A DNA stretch of 64,000 nucleotides from positions 671,796 to 735,795 of the forward strand of contig NZ_APHJ01000021.1 in the NCBI RefSeq assembly GCF_000403785.1, given 5' to 3'. Shown here in pieces: positions 54,406-62,135 of this stretch. The stretch's first letter is position 1. Every line of letters starts with the position of its first letter. The DNA is from Gillisia sp. CAL575 (GTDB lineage: Bacteria > Bacteroidota > Bacteroidia > Flavobacteriales > Flavobacteriaceae). A program made the position numbers and the translations under genes. The notes under the pieces are model-generated. The model was not told where the DNA came from. It did no database searches and was given only the letters and a program-made list of their open reading frames with translations.

Positions 54406-54618
54406 ATTTTATTATCAAGATGTTAGCCAAACAAAAGCCCTATTCCCTAATCTAAATAATTCATAGAATTTTTCAGACACAATCGGCAATCTATCCTAAA
54501 AATTTTGAGTTTCATTTAATTATTTGATTTATCAAATATCGTTTCAAAGCTGAGGATAAATAAGATTAGGGTTAAGGTTTTTTAGTAGCGTCTGTATATC
54601 TCCGAAGAAAAATAACAT

Positions 54619-55674
54619 ATGTCCAGATTTCACCCACTCCATATAAAGGCAATTAATAAAAACACGAATAATGCCGTTATCATTGATTTTAATATTCCTC
54701 AAGACTTAAAGGATTTTTTTAGATTTAAAGCCGGACAATATATAACGCTTAAAACAGAAATTAACAGCAAAGAAATCCTTAGAGATTATTCCATATGCGC
54801 TTCCCCTAAGAGTGGAGAATTAAAAGTTGCTGTTAAAATGATTAAAGGAGGTGGTTTTTCGGTTTTTGCCAATAACATTTTAAAAGCTAATACTGTTTTA
54901 GAAGTAGCTCCGCCAAAAGGTCGTTTTGTATTTGAACCGATTAGATCTATTAAAAGAACAATTGTAGCTTTTGCTGCTGGAAGTGGTATTACGCCTATTA
55001 TAAGTATTTTAAAAACCGTTTTAGAAGAGGAACCTCTTAGCACATTTGTCCTTGTTTATGGTAATAAAACCCCTAGAGATACCATTTTTTATTCCGAATT
55101 ACTTGTACTTAAAAGCAAATATCCTATCCGATTTAAATTAGAGTTTGTTTTTAGTCAATCCGATGAAGAAAATACTTTATTTGGTCGTATTGATAAAAAT
55201 ACAGTTGAATATATCGTGAAGGATAAATATAAAAATATTGAACTTGATCTCTTTTATCTTTGTGGTCCAGAAACAATGACAGCAGCCGCTTCCGAAGCAT
55301 TACAAAAACATGGTATTGAAAAAGACAATATTCATTTTGAATTGTTTACCACATCTGCTACTCCTATTGAAGCTTTAAAACCATTAGCTATTGGAAATGC
55401 AGAAATCACACTTTTATTAGATGGGAAAGATTATTCTTTTAACATGCCTCAAAAGAAAAACATACTGGACTCTGCATTAGAAGAAGATATTGATGTTCCT
55501 TATTCTTGCCAATCTGGCGTGTGTAGTAGTTGTATTGCTAAACTTACCGAAGGGGAGGTCAATATGCTCCAAAATAATATTTTGTCTGACAGTGATATAG
55601 ATAATGGCCTAATTTTAACCTGCCAAGCACAACCTCTTACTTCGAAAGTTGTTTTAAGTTATGACAATGTGTAA
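54619..55674 (+). CDS. Flavin/2Fe-2S NAD(P)H oxidoreductase (PaaE/Hcr-like)
   Basis: 351-aa soluble electron carrier. FAD-binding barrel at about 1-105 (RDYSICASPKSGELKVAVK), NAD(P)-binding domain about 110-235 (VAFAAGSGITPIISILK, LFYLCGPETMTAAASEAL), and a C-terminal plant-type ferredoxin domain about 255-350 with the cysteine set in PYSCQSGVCSSC and LTCQAQP. It would pass electrons from NAD(P)H through FAD and 2Fe-2S to a partner such as an oxygenase, desaturase or membrane reductase. No oxygenase is encoded nearby; the PepSY protein upstream is the closest redox candidate. A 260-bp gap with a possible terminator separates them. Confidence 0.9.
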   Translation: MSRFHPLHIKAINKNTNNAVIIDFNIPQDLKDFFRFKAGQYITLKTEINSKEILRDYSICASPKSGELKVAVKMIKGGGFSVFANNILKANTVLEVAPPKGRFVFEPIRSIKRTIVAFAAGSGITPIISILKTVLEEEPLSTFVLVYGNKTPRDTIFYSELLVLKSKYPIRFKLEFVFSQSDEENTLFGRIDKNTVEYIVKDKYKNIELDLFYLCGPETMTAAASEALQKHGIEKDNIHFELFTTSATPIEALKPLAIGNAEITLLLDGKDYSFNMPQKKNILDSALEEDIDVPYSCQSGVCSSCIAKLTEGEVNMLQNNILSDSDIDNGLILTCQAQPLTSKVVLSYDNV

Positions 55675-55717
55675 TTATCTAATACAGGATTCATTTTTAC
55701 GATTATAATTCTAACTA

Positions 55718-56926
55718 TTATAATAACAACTCACTAGCTTCATCCAAAACAGAATTATCCAGTTCTTTTAGATAAGCTTGGGTAATAGCCAGATTTTGAT
55801 GTCCCATAGACTCACTAATCACATCGGTGGCCACTCCTTTTTGCTTTAAGGAGTTCGCAAAACTATGCCTGGCAACATAACTAGTAAGAGGTTTATTGAT
55901 ATTGCATATTTGGGCAATTTCTTTTAATTCTTTATTGTACCGTTGTAAAGTTTTGTGCTTTCTATTTGCAACCTGGGCATAAGTAAGATCATCACTTAAA
56001 AGTAGTGGAAATACATATTTCGTGTTTAAAGATCTCTCTTTATAATAGTTGAGAATATCACGAACAGGTGGGAGGATTTTAATTGTAAAATTTCCTTTGG
56101 TTTTTGAACGTGTATAATAGATACGATCTTCAGTTACATTTTTCCATTCAAGCCAAAGCATGTCGGTGAAGTTCATACCTCTTGTATAAAAACTGAATGT
56201 GAAGTAATGTTTACAGTTTGTTAAATGCGGATACTTATTTAAATCCAGTTTAATAATTTCCAATACTTCAGGAAAGCTCAGTGCCTTCTTTAATCCTTTT
56301 CCTTTTAGTTTAGAAATTTTATAATCCTTAAAGGGGTATGACTCTTCTATGGCTAAATTTCGTTGTATTGCAAAATTATAAATAGCTCTTATCGCTCTCA
56401 TTTTTATCGCAATACCACCATCGGTACCACCTCGGGCCCGGCAGAAAACTTCAAATTTATTTAGAAAGCTAGGAGTAACATCCTTGAAGAGTAGGTGATG
56501 ACTTCGATGATAAAGTTTTACAACATGCAGTACATCTTTATAAACACGTGCATTTCCAGTTCTGCCAGCAATATTCATTTCATCCACTATCTCATTCCAA
56601 AAATTAAAAATATTATTTTGAACGGGATTTTTCTCCTCACGATAACAATTTTCAAAATCGTCTAGGCTGAAATGCTTGTTTTCAATTTCCAAAGCAGTGT
56701 AAACTTTAAAGGCTTGAGATTTGAGCTTTAGTAATAACCGATTGCTTTGAATATAATTTTCAGCATTCTTTCTAAAGTCGCCTGAACTTTCATTCCATTC
56801 ATATGGCATAGACCTAAATATCGTAGAGAAATATTTAGTTTTTCTGTTTTTGGTTACGCGTAAGCAAATTGGGAACGAACCGTCAGATAATTTTTTCTTT
56901 CTTAGAACAGTTTTAATTGTCGCCAT
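55718..56926 (-). CDS. int: Tyrosine site-specific integrase of the element
   Basis: 402-aa phage-type recombinase that would integrate and excise the element at the tRNA. N-terminal arm-binding domain (MATIKTVLRKKKLSDGSFPICLRV), SAM-like core-binding domain (about 100-200), then the catalytic domain with Arg249 in FYTRGMNFTDML, Arg353-His354 in SYVARHSFA (Tyr at the first place of HxxR, common in Bacteroidota), His376 in MGHQNL and nucleophile Tyr385 in TQAYLKEL. All catalytic residues are present. I use the ATG at 56926: the frame runs up to 56959, but those 11 residues are just the translated 22-bp arm repeat. Points away from attR, 149 bp from it. Confidence 0.95.
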   Translation of the reverse strand: MATIKTVLRKKKLSDGSFPICLRVTKNRKTKYFSTIFRSMPYEWNESSGDFRKNAENYIQSNRLLLKLKSQAFKVYTALEIENKHFSLDDFENCYREEKNPVQNNIFNFWNEIVDEMNIAGRTGNARVYKDVLHVVKLYHRSHHLLFKDVTPSFLNKFEVFCRARGGTDGGIAIKMRAIRAIYNFAIQRNLAIEESYPFKDYKISKLKGKGLKKALSFPEVLEIIKLDLNKYPHLTNCKHYFTFSFYTRGMNFTDMLWLEWKNVTEDRIYYTRSKTKGNFTIKILPPVRDILNYYKERSLNTKYVFPLLLSDDLTYAQVANRKHKTLQRYNKELKEIAQICNINKPLTSYVARHSFANSLKQKGVATDVISESMGHQNLAITQAYLKELDNSVLDEASELLL

Positions 56927-56936
56927 AAGCAAAAAT

Positions 56937-56958
56937 TGGGTACAACATAGGTACAACA
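56937..56958 (+). repeat. Right 22-bp arm-type repeat (two GGTACAAC motifs)
   Basis: Exact copy of 36931-36952 in the same orientation, 11 bases before the integrase ATG. Overlap with the integrase promoter region would let the integrase repress its own gene. Confidence 0.7.
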
Positions 56959-57074
56959 AATCACTGTTCTAAGGTAAAACAAATATTAGCTAATGAAAAT
57001 TAAATTTAGTTAAAGTGTTGATTATCAATATATAAGAAAGCAAAAGAAGCTAAAAGAAACTTCGTTTTTCTCAT

Positions 57075-57118
57075 CTCATAATCAGGTGGTCCCTGGTTCG
57101 AGTCCAGGTGGGACCACA
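57075..57118 (+). repeat. attR: 44-bp copy of the tRNA 3' end
   Basis: Identical to 36838-36881. It holds only the anticodon-loop-to-acceptor part, so it cannot make a tRNA. Marks the right junction of the element. Confidence 0.93.
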
Positions 57119-57129
57119 TAATAAATAGA

Positions 57130-57159
57130 AGCCTTTCACTTAGTGAGAGGCTTTTTTTA
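57130..57159 (+). terminator. Original terminator of the tRNA gene, now beyond attR
   Basis: Stem AGCCTTTCAC (57130-57139) / GTGAGAGGCT (57143-57152), one G-U pair, followed by seven or more T. Located 12 bases after attR, the same distance as the element-borne terminator from attL. Confidence 0.85.
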
Positions 57160-57483
57160 TTGATTTTATCTGAGTATGCTACTCAAAATAATTTTTTGAT
57201 ATGTAATTAAGATATGTATCTTTATTACACTTATATACTGGGCTGAATTAATTAAGAACTCTTAAATTTTTATAATATTTATAATTGGCAGATAAAATAG
57301 CCAGTTAATAAATATTGTTAGAGATAATACTAACATGCGTTTTTAAATTTTAGGATAAATACATTTTGATTCTATTACAGGATTAATTTTAAATATTTGA
57401 AACCCAATTGGAGATTATTACGTTAATATTGCTGAACAAGTTTTTAAGTGATTTATATATAAAGTAAATTGCACATAATTAAA
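57160..57483. other. Chromosomal intergenic DNA right of the element
   Basis: About 320 AT-rich bases with no gene, repeat or strong hairpin that I could support. Probably the promoter region of the small PID-CTERM gene. Confidence 0.4.
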
Positions 57484-57852
57484 ATGAGAAAAGCCCTGAT
57501 CTACATAGCCTTAGAAATAAGAGCGGTTTTTTTATTCGCAATAAAATCTTTTGGCGTTATTGGGTGTAGTGCATTTAATGTTCCCAAAAGTCTTATACGC
57601 ATTACTATGATTTCTTTAATTCTTTTATTCTCTTTCAATTTTGAGGTTTTAGCACAGAGAAAAGATCATGGAAATGGAAATAACTGCCCTCCAGGGCAAC
57701 GTTATTGTAGAGGTGATTGTAGAGAAGCTAGAGATTGCAGGCAAGGAGTGCCACCACCACCAGGATTACCAATAGATTCCAAACTACCATACTTGTTAAT
57801 AGCTGGATTAGGACTTGGCATCTATTATTTAAGATCCAGAAAAGAGGCTTAA
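57484..57852 (+). CDS. Small secreted protein with PID-CTERM sorting domain
   Basis: Short exported protein with a cysteine-rich middle (NNCPPGQRYCRGDCREARDC) and a C-terminal sorting tail: PPPPGLPID, a membrane helix (LPYLLIAGLGLGIYYL) and a basic end RSRKEA. The proline-rich GLPID box plus helix plus basic tail is the PID-CTERM signal of Flavobacteriia, expected to be processed by an exosortase-like enzyme. The start is uncertain. ATG 57484 gives 122 aa with an odd 40-residue lead; ATG 57607 would open directly on a signal peptide (MISLILLFSFNFEVLAQ) and give 81 aa. The stop overlaps the convergent ribE stop by 4 bases. Confidence 0.7.
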   Translation: MRKALIYIALEIRAVFLFAIKSFGVIGCSAFNVPKSLIRITMISLILLFSFNFEVLAQRKDHGNGNNCPPGQRYCRGDCREARDCRQGVPPPPGLPIDSKLPYLLIAGLGLGIYYLRSRKEA

Positions 57853-58436
57853 CCTATTTGAGTTAAGCGTTTTACATACTTCCCAATAACATCAAATTCC
57901 AGATTTACAGTATCGCCTTCTTTTAGATTTTTAAATGTAGTATGCTCATAGGTATAAGGTATAATGGCAACACTAAACTGATTAATCTCAGAATTAACAA
58001 CAGTTAGGCTAACTCCATTTATGGTAATAGATCCCTTTTCTATAGTGATGTTTCCTAAAGTCGTATCATAATTAAAAGTATAGACCCAACTCCCATTTTC
58101 TTCTTTTACGCCAATACATTCAGCAGTTTGGTCTACATGTCCTTGCACTAGATGCCCATCTAATCTTGCTCCCAACTTCATTCCGCGTTCTAAATTAACA
58201 GAATCACCAGCACTCAAACTTCCTAAATTAGATTTATCTAATGTTTCTTGAATGGCTGTTACCAAGTAAGAATTATCATTAATAGCAACTACAGTTAAAC
58301 AAACTCCATTATGAGCTACACTCTGATCTATCTTTAATTCTGAAGTCATAGAGGCAGCTACGTAAATATTGAGATTGCCTTTATCTTTCTTAATTTCTAG
58401 TATTTCTCCTACTTCTTCAACGATTCCGGTAAACAT
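57849..58436 (-). CDS. ribE: Riboflavin synthase, alpha chain
   Basis: 195 aa; dismutates two 6,7-dimethyl-8-ribityllumazines to riboflavin. Two lumazine-binding barrels in tandem: MFTGIVEEVGEI at the N-terminus with VAHNGVCLTVVAI, and the second at about 98-190 (GHVDQTAECIG, SITINGVSLTVVN, IPYTYEHTTFK). The MFTGIVEE start is invariant in the family. Divergent from pdxA with a 59-bp gap. Confidence 0.96.
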   Translation of the reverse strand: MFTGIVEEVGEILEIKKDKGNLNIYVAASMTSELKIDQSVAHNGVCLTVVAINDNSYLVTAIQETLDKSNLGSLSAGDSVNLERGMKLGARLDGHLVQGHVDQTAECIGVKEENGSWVYTFNYDTTLGNITIEKGSITINGVSLTVVNSEINQFSVAIIPYTYEHTTFKNLKEGDTVNLEFDVIGKYVKRLTQIG

Positions 58437-58452
58437 GGTTGTAGATTATTGT

Positions 58453-58460
58453 TACATTTG
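58453..58460 (+). promoter_or_regulatory. pdxA -7 promoter box
   Basis: TACATTTG matches TAnnTTTG exactly, 35 bases before the pdxA ATG. The -33 region would fall in the start of ribE; no clear TTTG there at normal spacing. Confidence 0.5.
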
Positions 58461-58495
58461 TGGTGTAAAAATATAAATAAAAAAGGGGAATAATT

Positions 58496-59542
58496 ATGAA
58501 GTCCGTTCAAAAGATAAAACTAGGAATTAGTATTGGAGATCTAAATGGTGTTGGTGGAGAAATAGTTCTAAAAACCTTTGAAGATTCTAGAATGTTGGAT
58601 TTTTGCACCCCTATTATTTTTGCTTCAGTTAAAACCTTAAATTTCTACAAGAAACATTTTAAACTCTCTCTAAATTTTCAAGGAGTAGAATCTGCCGCGG
58701 ATGCCATTGAAGGAAAGATAAATGTTGTGAATATTTGGAAAGAGAACGTAGAAATAAATTTTGGAAAAGAAGATCCTGTAAGTGGAAAATATGCCTTCAA
58801 ATCTTTGGAAGCAGCAACAAATGCTTTAGTTTCAAATGAGATTGATGTACTGGTAACAGCTCCAATTAATAAAAATACTATTCAGTCTGAAGATTTTAAA
58901 TTTCCTGGTCATACAGATTATTTAGCGAAACAATTAAAAGGAGATAGCTTAATGTTCATGATCTCTGGTAATTTAAAAGTGGGATTACTAACAGATCATG
59001 TTCCATTAAAGGACATTGCAAGTGTAATCACTCCAGAGCTCATTGAAAAGAAAATAGCAACAATAACCAAAACCCTTATTCAAGATTTTAGAATTTCCAA
59101 ACCAAAAATTGCTGTGTTAGGAATTAATCCTCACAGTGGAGATAATGGATTAATAGGGAACGAAGATGAAGAGATATTAAAACCAACGCTTCAAAAAATT
59201 AGAGATAAAGGGAATTTAGTTTATGGGCCTTATGCAGCAGATAGTTTTTTTGGGTCTAAGAATCATGCGAATTTTGATGCAGTGATCGCATCTTACCATG
59301 ATCAAGGATTAATTCCATTTAAAACCTTGTCTTTTGGAGAAGGAGTAAATTATACTGCTGGCTTAAGAAAAATTAGGACCTCACCAGATCATGGGACGGC
59401 TTTTGAGATTGCAGGTAAGGATTGTGCTAATATAAATTCATTTAAAGAAGCCGTCTTTAAGGCTTTAGAAATTTATAAAACGAGAGAAGAATATAAAAAT
59501 ATCACTCGAAACCCCCTGAAAAAACTAGGAAAAAAGATATAA
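58496..59542 (+). CDS. pdxA: 4-hydroxythreonine-4-phosphate dehydrogenase
   Basis: 348-aa NAD+-dependent enzyme of pyridoxal-phosphate synthesis (DXP-dependent route). Family signatures: LGISIGDLNGVGGEIVLKTF at the start, TAPINKNTIQ near 125, PGHTDYLAKQL with a metal-binding His near 140, VLGINPHSGDNGLIG near 210 and YHDQGLIPFKTLSFGEGVNYTAGLRKIRTSPDHGTAF with further metal His residues. Divergent from ribE; followed by its own intergenic region. Confidence 0.96.
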   Translation: MKSVQKIKLGISIGDLNGVGGEIVLKTFEDSRMLDFCTPIIFASVKTLNFYKKHFKLSLNFQGVESAADAIEGKINVVNIWKENVEINFGKEDPVSGKYAFKSLEAATNALVSNEIDVLVTAPINKNTIQSEDFKFPGHTDYLAKQLKGDSLMFMISGNLKVGLLTDHVPLKDIASVITPELIEKKIATITKTLIQDFRISKPKIAVLGINPHSGDNGLIGNEDEEILKPTLQKIRDKGNLVYGPYAADSFFGSKNHANFDAVIASYHDQGLIPFKTLSFGEGVNYTAGLRKIRTSPDHGTAFEIAGKDCANINSFKEAVFKALEIYKTREEYKNITRNPLKKLGKKI

Positions 59543-59585
59543 ACAAAATATTGTTTATAACGAATAGTTAATTCATTATATTTTA

Positions 59586-59593
59586 TATCTTTG
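59586..59593 (+). promoter_or_regulatory. -7 box of the DUF177-rpmF unit
   Basis: TATCTTTG, exact TAnnTTTG, 45 bases upstream of the DUF177 ATG. Leader about 38 bases. Confidence 0.5.
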
Positions 59594-59637
59594 CACCTGC
59601 CTTAGCTCGAGGGCGGGCGCGTGAAAACGATGATGTT

Positions 59638-60180
59638 ATGAGGAAATTAGCGGCATATACAATCCCATTTGTTGGGCTTAAGATTGGCAGCCACGAGTTT
59701 GAATACGAGATTGGCAAAGAGTTCTTTGAAGATTTTGAATACGAAGATTTCAATAGTGCTGCTTTACATGCAGATGTAGTGCTAGAAAAAAAGTCCACGA
59801 TGATGGAGCTTTTTTTTGAAATCTCGGGGACTGTAAACGTTAATTGCGATCTTACAAATGAACCTTTTGATATGCCTATTGATGGCAGCTTGAGATTGGT
59901 TGTGAATTTTGGAGATGAATTTAACGATGAAAATGAGGAGTTATTAATATTACCTCATGGAGAATACGAAATAAACATCGCACAATATGTGTATGAGATT
60001 ATCGTATTAGCAGTTCCACATAAAAGAATTCATCCGGGTATAGAAGATGGCACATTAAAATCTGATGTACTCGATAAATTAGAAGAATTAAGTCCGAAAG
60101 GAACTTATGAAGATAATGACAATGAGGAAAATATAGATCCTCGCTGGAATAAATTAAAAAACTTATTAAACGATAAATAA
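59638..60180 (+). CDS. DUF177 (YceD-type) protein upstream of rpmF
   Basis: 180-aa acidic cytoplasmic protein. The core VNVNCDLTNEPFDMPIDGSLRLVVNFGDEF near residues 65-95, here cited as VNCDLTNEPF and LRLVVNFG, marks the DUF177 family. In plants and bacteria these proteins are linked to 23S rRNA accumulation and the gene nearly always precedes rpmF, as here (9-bp gap). A single Cys remains of the zinc-like pair seen in some homologues. Exact biochemical role is not established. Confidence 0.9.
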   Translation: MRKLAAYTIPFVGLKIGSHEFEYEIGKEFFEDFEYEDFNSAALHADVVLEKKSTMMELFFEISGTVNVNCDLTNEPFDMPIDGSLRLVVNFGDEFNDENEELLILPHGEYEINIAQYVYEIIVLAVPHKRIHPGIEDGTLKSDVLDKLEELSPKGTYEDNDNEENIDPRWNKLKNLLNDK

Positions 60181-60189
60181 TACGTAGCA

Positions 60190-60387
60190 ATGGCACATCC
60201 TAAGAGAAAAATCTCCAAAACGAGAAGAGATAAGAGAAGAACACATTATAAAGCTACTGTTCCACAAATTGCAAAAGATCCTACTACAGGAGAGGCACAT
60301 GTGTATCACAGAGCTCATTGGCATGAAGGTAAATTATATTACCGTGGTCAGATTTTAATAGATAATACAGAAGAGGTACAAGCCTAA
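60190..60387 (+). CDS. rpmF: 50S ribosomal protein L32
   Basis: 65 aa, basic N-terminal half ([20 protein letters not shown]) and [15 protein letters not shown] ending. The zinc-binding cysteines of some L32 proteins are absent, so it is the Cys-free form. Co-transcribed with the DUF177 gene and followed by a terminator. Confidence 0.97.
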   Translation: MAHPKRKISKTRRDKRRTHYKATVPQIAKDPTTGEAHVYHRAHWHEGKLYYRGQILIDNTEEVQA

Positions 60388-60410
60388 TTATAGAGCTTTG
60401 CTAGAATACA

Positions 60411-60436
60411 AACTCTCACATTGTGGGAGTTTTTTG
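60411..60436 (+). terminator. Terminator after rpmF
   Basis: Stem AACTCTCAC (60411-60419) / GTGGGAGTT (60423-60431), one G-U pair, 3-base loop, T-run to 60436. Confidence 0.85.
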
Positions 60437-60443
60437 TTTTAAG

Positions 60444-60473
60444 TTGAATAAGTCCTAAAAAGGCCTTATTTTG
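60444..60473 (+). promoter_or_regulatory. Promoter of fabH
   Basis: TTG at 60444-60446 and TTATTTTG at 60466-60473 (one mismatch to TAnnTTTG) with 19 bp between. It gives a leader of about 80 bases before the fabH ATG. Confidence 0.45.
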
Positions 60474-60558
60474 CAACCCGATTCAAAGAATTTTTAGTAC
60501 TTTTCTTTCTCTAAGTAATAGTTCTTTTCTATTGCAAAGGGTTTAAAATTAGACTTTT

Positions 60559-61554
60559 ATGAATAAAATCACAGCAGCAATTACCGCTGTAGGTGCCTAT
60601 GTCCCTGAAGATATTTTGTCCAATAAAGAATTGGAGAAAATGGTGGACACCAATGATGAGTGGATTTTTTCACGCACAGGAATTAGAGAGCGCCGCATCC
60701 TTAAAGATCCTACTTTAGGAACATCTTATATGGCTATAAAGGCCGCCCAAGATCTTATAACCAAATCGAAAATTAATCCGGAAGAAATAGATCTAGTTGT
60801 ACTAGCTACTGTTTCTCCAGATATGCCAGTTGCAGCCACAGCTGTTCATGTTGCTACAGAAATTGGAGCTACAAATGCGTTTGCATATGATCTTCAAGCT
60901 GCATGTTCTGGTTTTCTTTATGGAATGTCTACAGCTAGTGCTTACATAGAATCTGGAAGATATAAAAAGATCTTACTTATAGGAGCAGATAAAATGTCTT
61001 CTATAATAGATTATACAGACAGGACAACTTGCATTATCTTTGGTGATGGAGCGGGAGCCGTTTTATTTGAACCTAATACTGAAGGATTAGGTTTTCAGGA
61101 TGAAATTTTACGCAGTGATGGAATTGGAAGACATTCTTTAAAAATCGAAGCAGGTGGATCTTTAATGCCACCTTCAGAAGAAACCGTTTCCAGTAAAAGA
61201 CACTTTGTTCAGCAAGATGGAAAAACAGTGTTTAAATATGCCGTTTCCAACATGGCCGATGTGAGTGAGCAGATCATGAAAAAGAATAATCTTACTAATG
61301 ATGATGTTAGTTGGTTAATTGCGCACCAGGCAAACAAACGTATTGTTGGTGCAACTGCAAGTAGGATGAAGCTTGAAGAAGAGAAAGTATTGATGAATAT
61401 TGAGCGATACGGAAATACCACCTCTGCAACCTTGCCATTATTATTGAGCGATTTCGAGAAACAATTTAAAAAAGGAGATAATTTAATATTTGCCACATTT
61501 GGAGGCGGATTCACTTGGGGATCTATCTATCTAAAATGGGCCTATAATTCTTAA
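60559..61554 (+). CDS. fabH: Beta-ketoacyl-ACP synthase III
   Basis: 331 aa; condenses a starter acyl-CoA with malonyl-ACP to begin fatty acid synthesis. Thiolase fold with catalytic Cys116 in LQAACSGFLYG, His near 257 in LIAHQANKRI and Asn near 287 in YGNTTSATLPL. The N-terminus has AVGAYVPEDILSNKELEKMV, WIFSRTGIRERR, standard for FabH. Heads a fatty-acid unit with accB and accC (26-bp gap to accB), which would supply malonyl-CoA for the same pathway. Confidence 0.97.
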   Translation: MNKITAAITAVGAYVPEDILSNKELEKMVDTNDEWIFSRTGIRERRILKDPTLGTSYMAIKAAQDLITKSKINPEEIDLVVLATVSPDMPVAATAVHVATEIGATNAFAYDLQAACSGFLYGMSTASAYIESGRYKKILLIGADKMSSIIDYTDRTTCIIFGDGAGAVLFEPNTEGLGFQDEILRSDGIGRHSLKIEAGGSLMPPSEETVSSKRHFVQQDGKTVFKYAVSNMADVSEQIMKKNNLTNDDVSWLIAHQANKRIVGATASRMKLEEEKVLMNIERYGNTTSATLPLLLSDFEKQFKKGDNLIFATFGGGFTWGSIYLKWAYNS

Positions 61555-61580
61555 CAAATCAACACCCTAATATTCTTATT

Positions 61581-62081
61581 ATGGATATAAAAGAAATTCA
61601 AAATTTAATCAAGTTTGTAGCAAAGTCTGGTGCTAGTGAGGTAAAACTTGAAATGGATGATATTAAAATCACCATCAAAACAGGATCTGAAGATAAGGAA
61701 CCAACTTATGTTCAACAAATGCCAATGCAAGGTCAAATGCAACAACCAATTCTTCAACAGCAAGCGCCTGCTGAAGGCCAAGCCGCTCCACATGCGGCTG
61801 CTTCTGATTCTAAAGAATCTGCACCCGATGAATCCGATAAATACATAACGGTAAAATCTCCAATCATTGGAACATTATACCGTAAACCATCTCCAGACAA
61901 ACCAGTTTTTGTTGAAGTTGGAGATAGTATTAAAGAGGGAGATGTTCTATGTGTGATCGAAGCGATGAAACTTTTCAATGAAATTGAAAGTGAAGTTTCA
62001 GGAAAAATAGTAAAAATATTAGTAGACGATTCTTCCCCAGTAGAATTCGATCAACCATTATTCTTGGTAGATCCGTCATAA
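61581..62081 (+). CDS. accB: Biotin carboxyl carrier protein of acetyl-CoA carboxylase
   Basis: 166 aa. N-terminal helix (MDIKEIQNLIKFVAKSGASEVKLEMDD), a flexible Q/A/P-rich linker (about 45-85, QMQQPILQQQAPAEGQAAP) and the biotinyl domain at about 90-166 with the biotin-accepting Lys130 in VIEAMKLFNE. Carries CO2 from AccC to the carboxyltransferase. 54 bases before accC. Confidence 0.97.
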   Translation: MDIKEIQNLIKFVAKSGASEVKLEMDDIKITIKTGSEDKEPTYVQQMPMQGQMQQPILQQQAPAEGQAAPHAAASDSKESAPDESDKYITVKSPIIGTLYRKPSPDKPVFVEVGDSIKEGDVLCVIEAMKLFNEIESEVSGKIVKILVDDSSPVEFDQPLFLVDPS

Positions 62082-62135
62082 ATTCACCTTCTCACTAGAT
62101 TTAATTTTACTGTTTCAGTAAAAAATATATAAGGT

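Larger units (their letters stand above)
36838..57118. mobile_element. 20.3 kb integrative element in the tRNA gene (decayed mobilisation module plus hut/TonB cargo)
   Basis: Bounded by a 44-bp exact direct repeat of the tRNA 3' end (36838-36881 and 57075-57118), with an integrase gene next to the right end and matching 22-bp repeats inside both ends. Left part: HTH protein, helicase, primase, MobC and BfmA relics, an uncharacterised HTH/coiled-coil protein, AAA+ ATPase. Right part: hutH, hutU, LysR, SusC, SusD, PepSY protein, flavin reductase, integrase. No relaxase, coupling protein or conjugation (tra) genes are present. It therefore looks like a mobilisable element that has lost autonomous transfer, while the integrase appears intact. 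Confidence 0.93.

Noticed and set aside
57075..57118. Second tRNA gene at the right end
   Set aside because: Only the part from the anticodon loop to the acceptor 3' strand is present; no 5' acceptor, D-arm or complete anticodon stem. It is attR.
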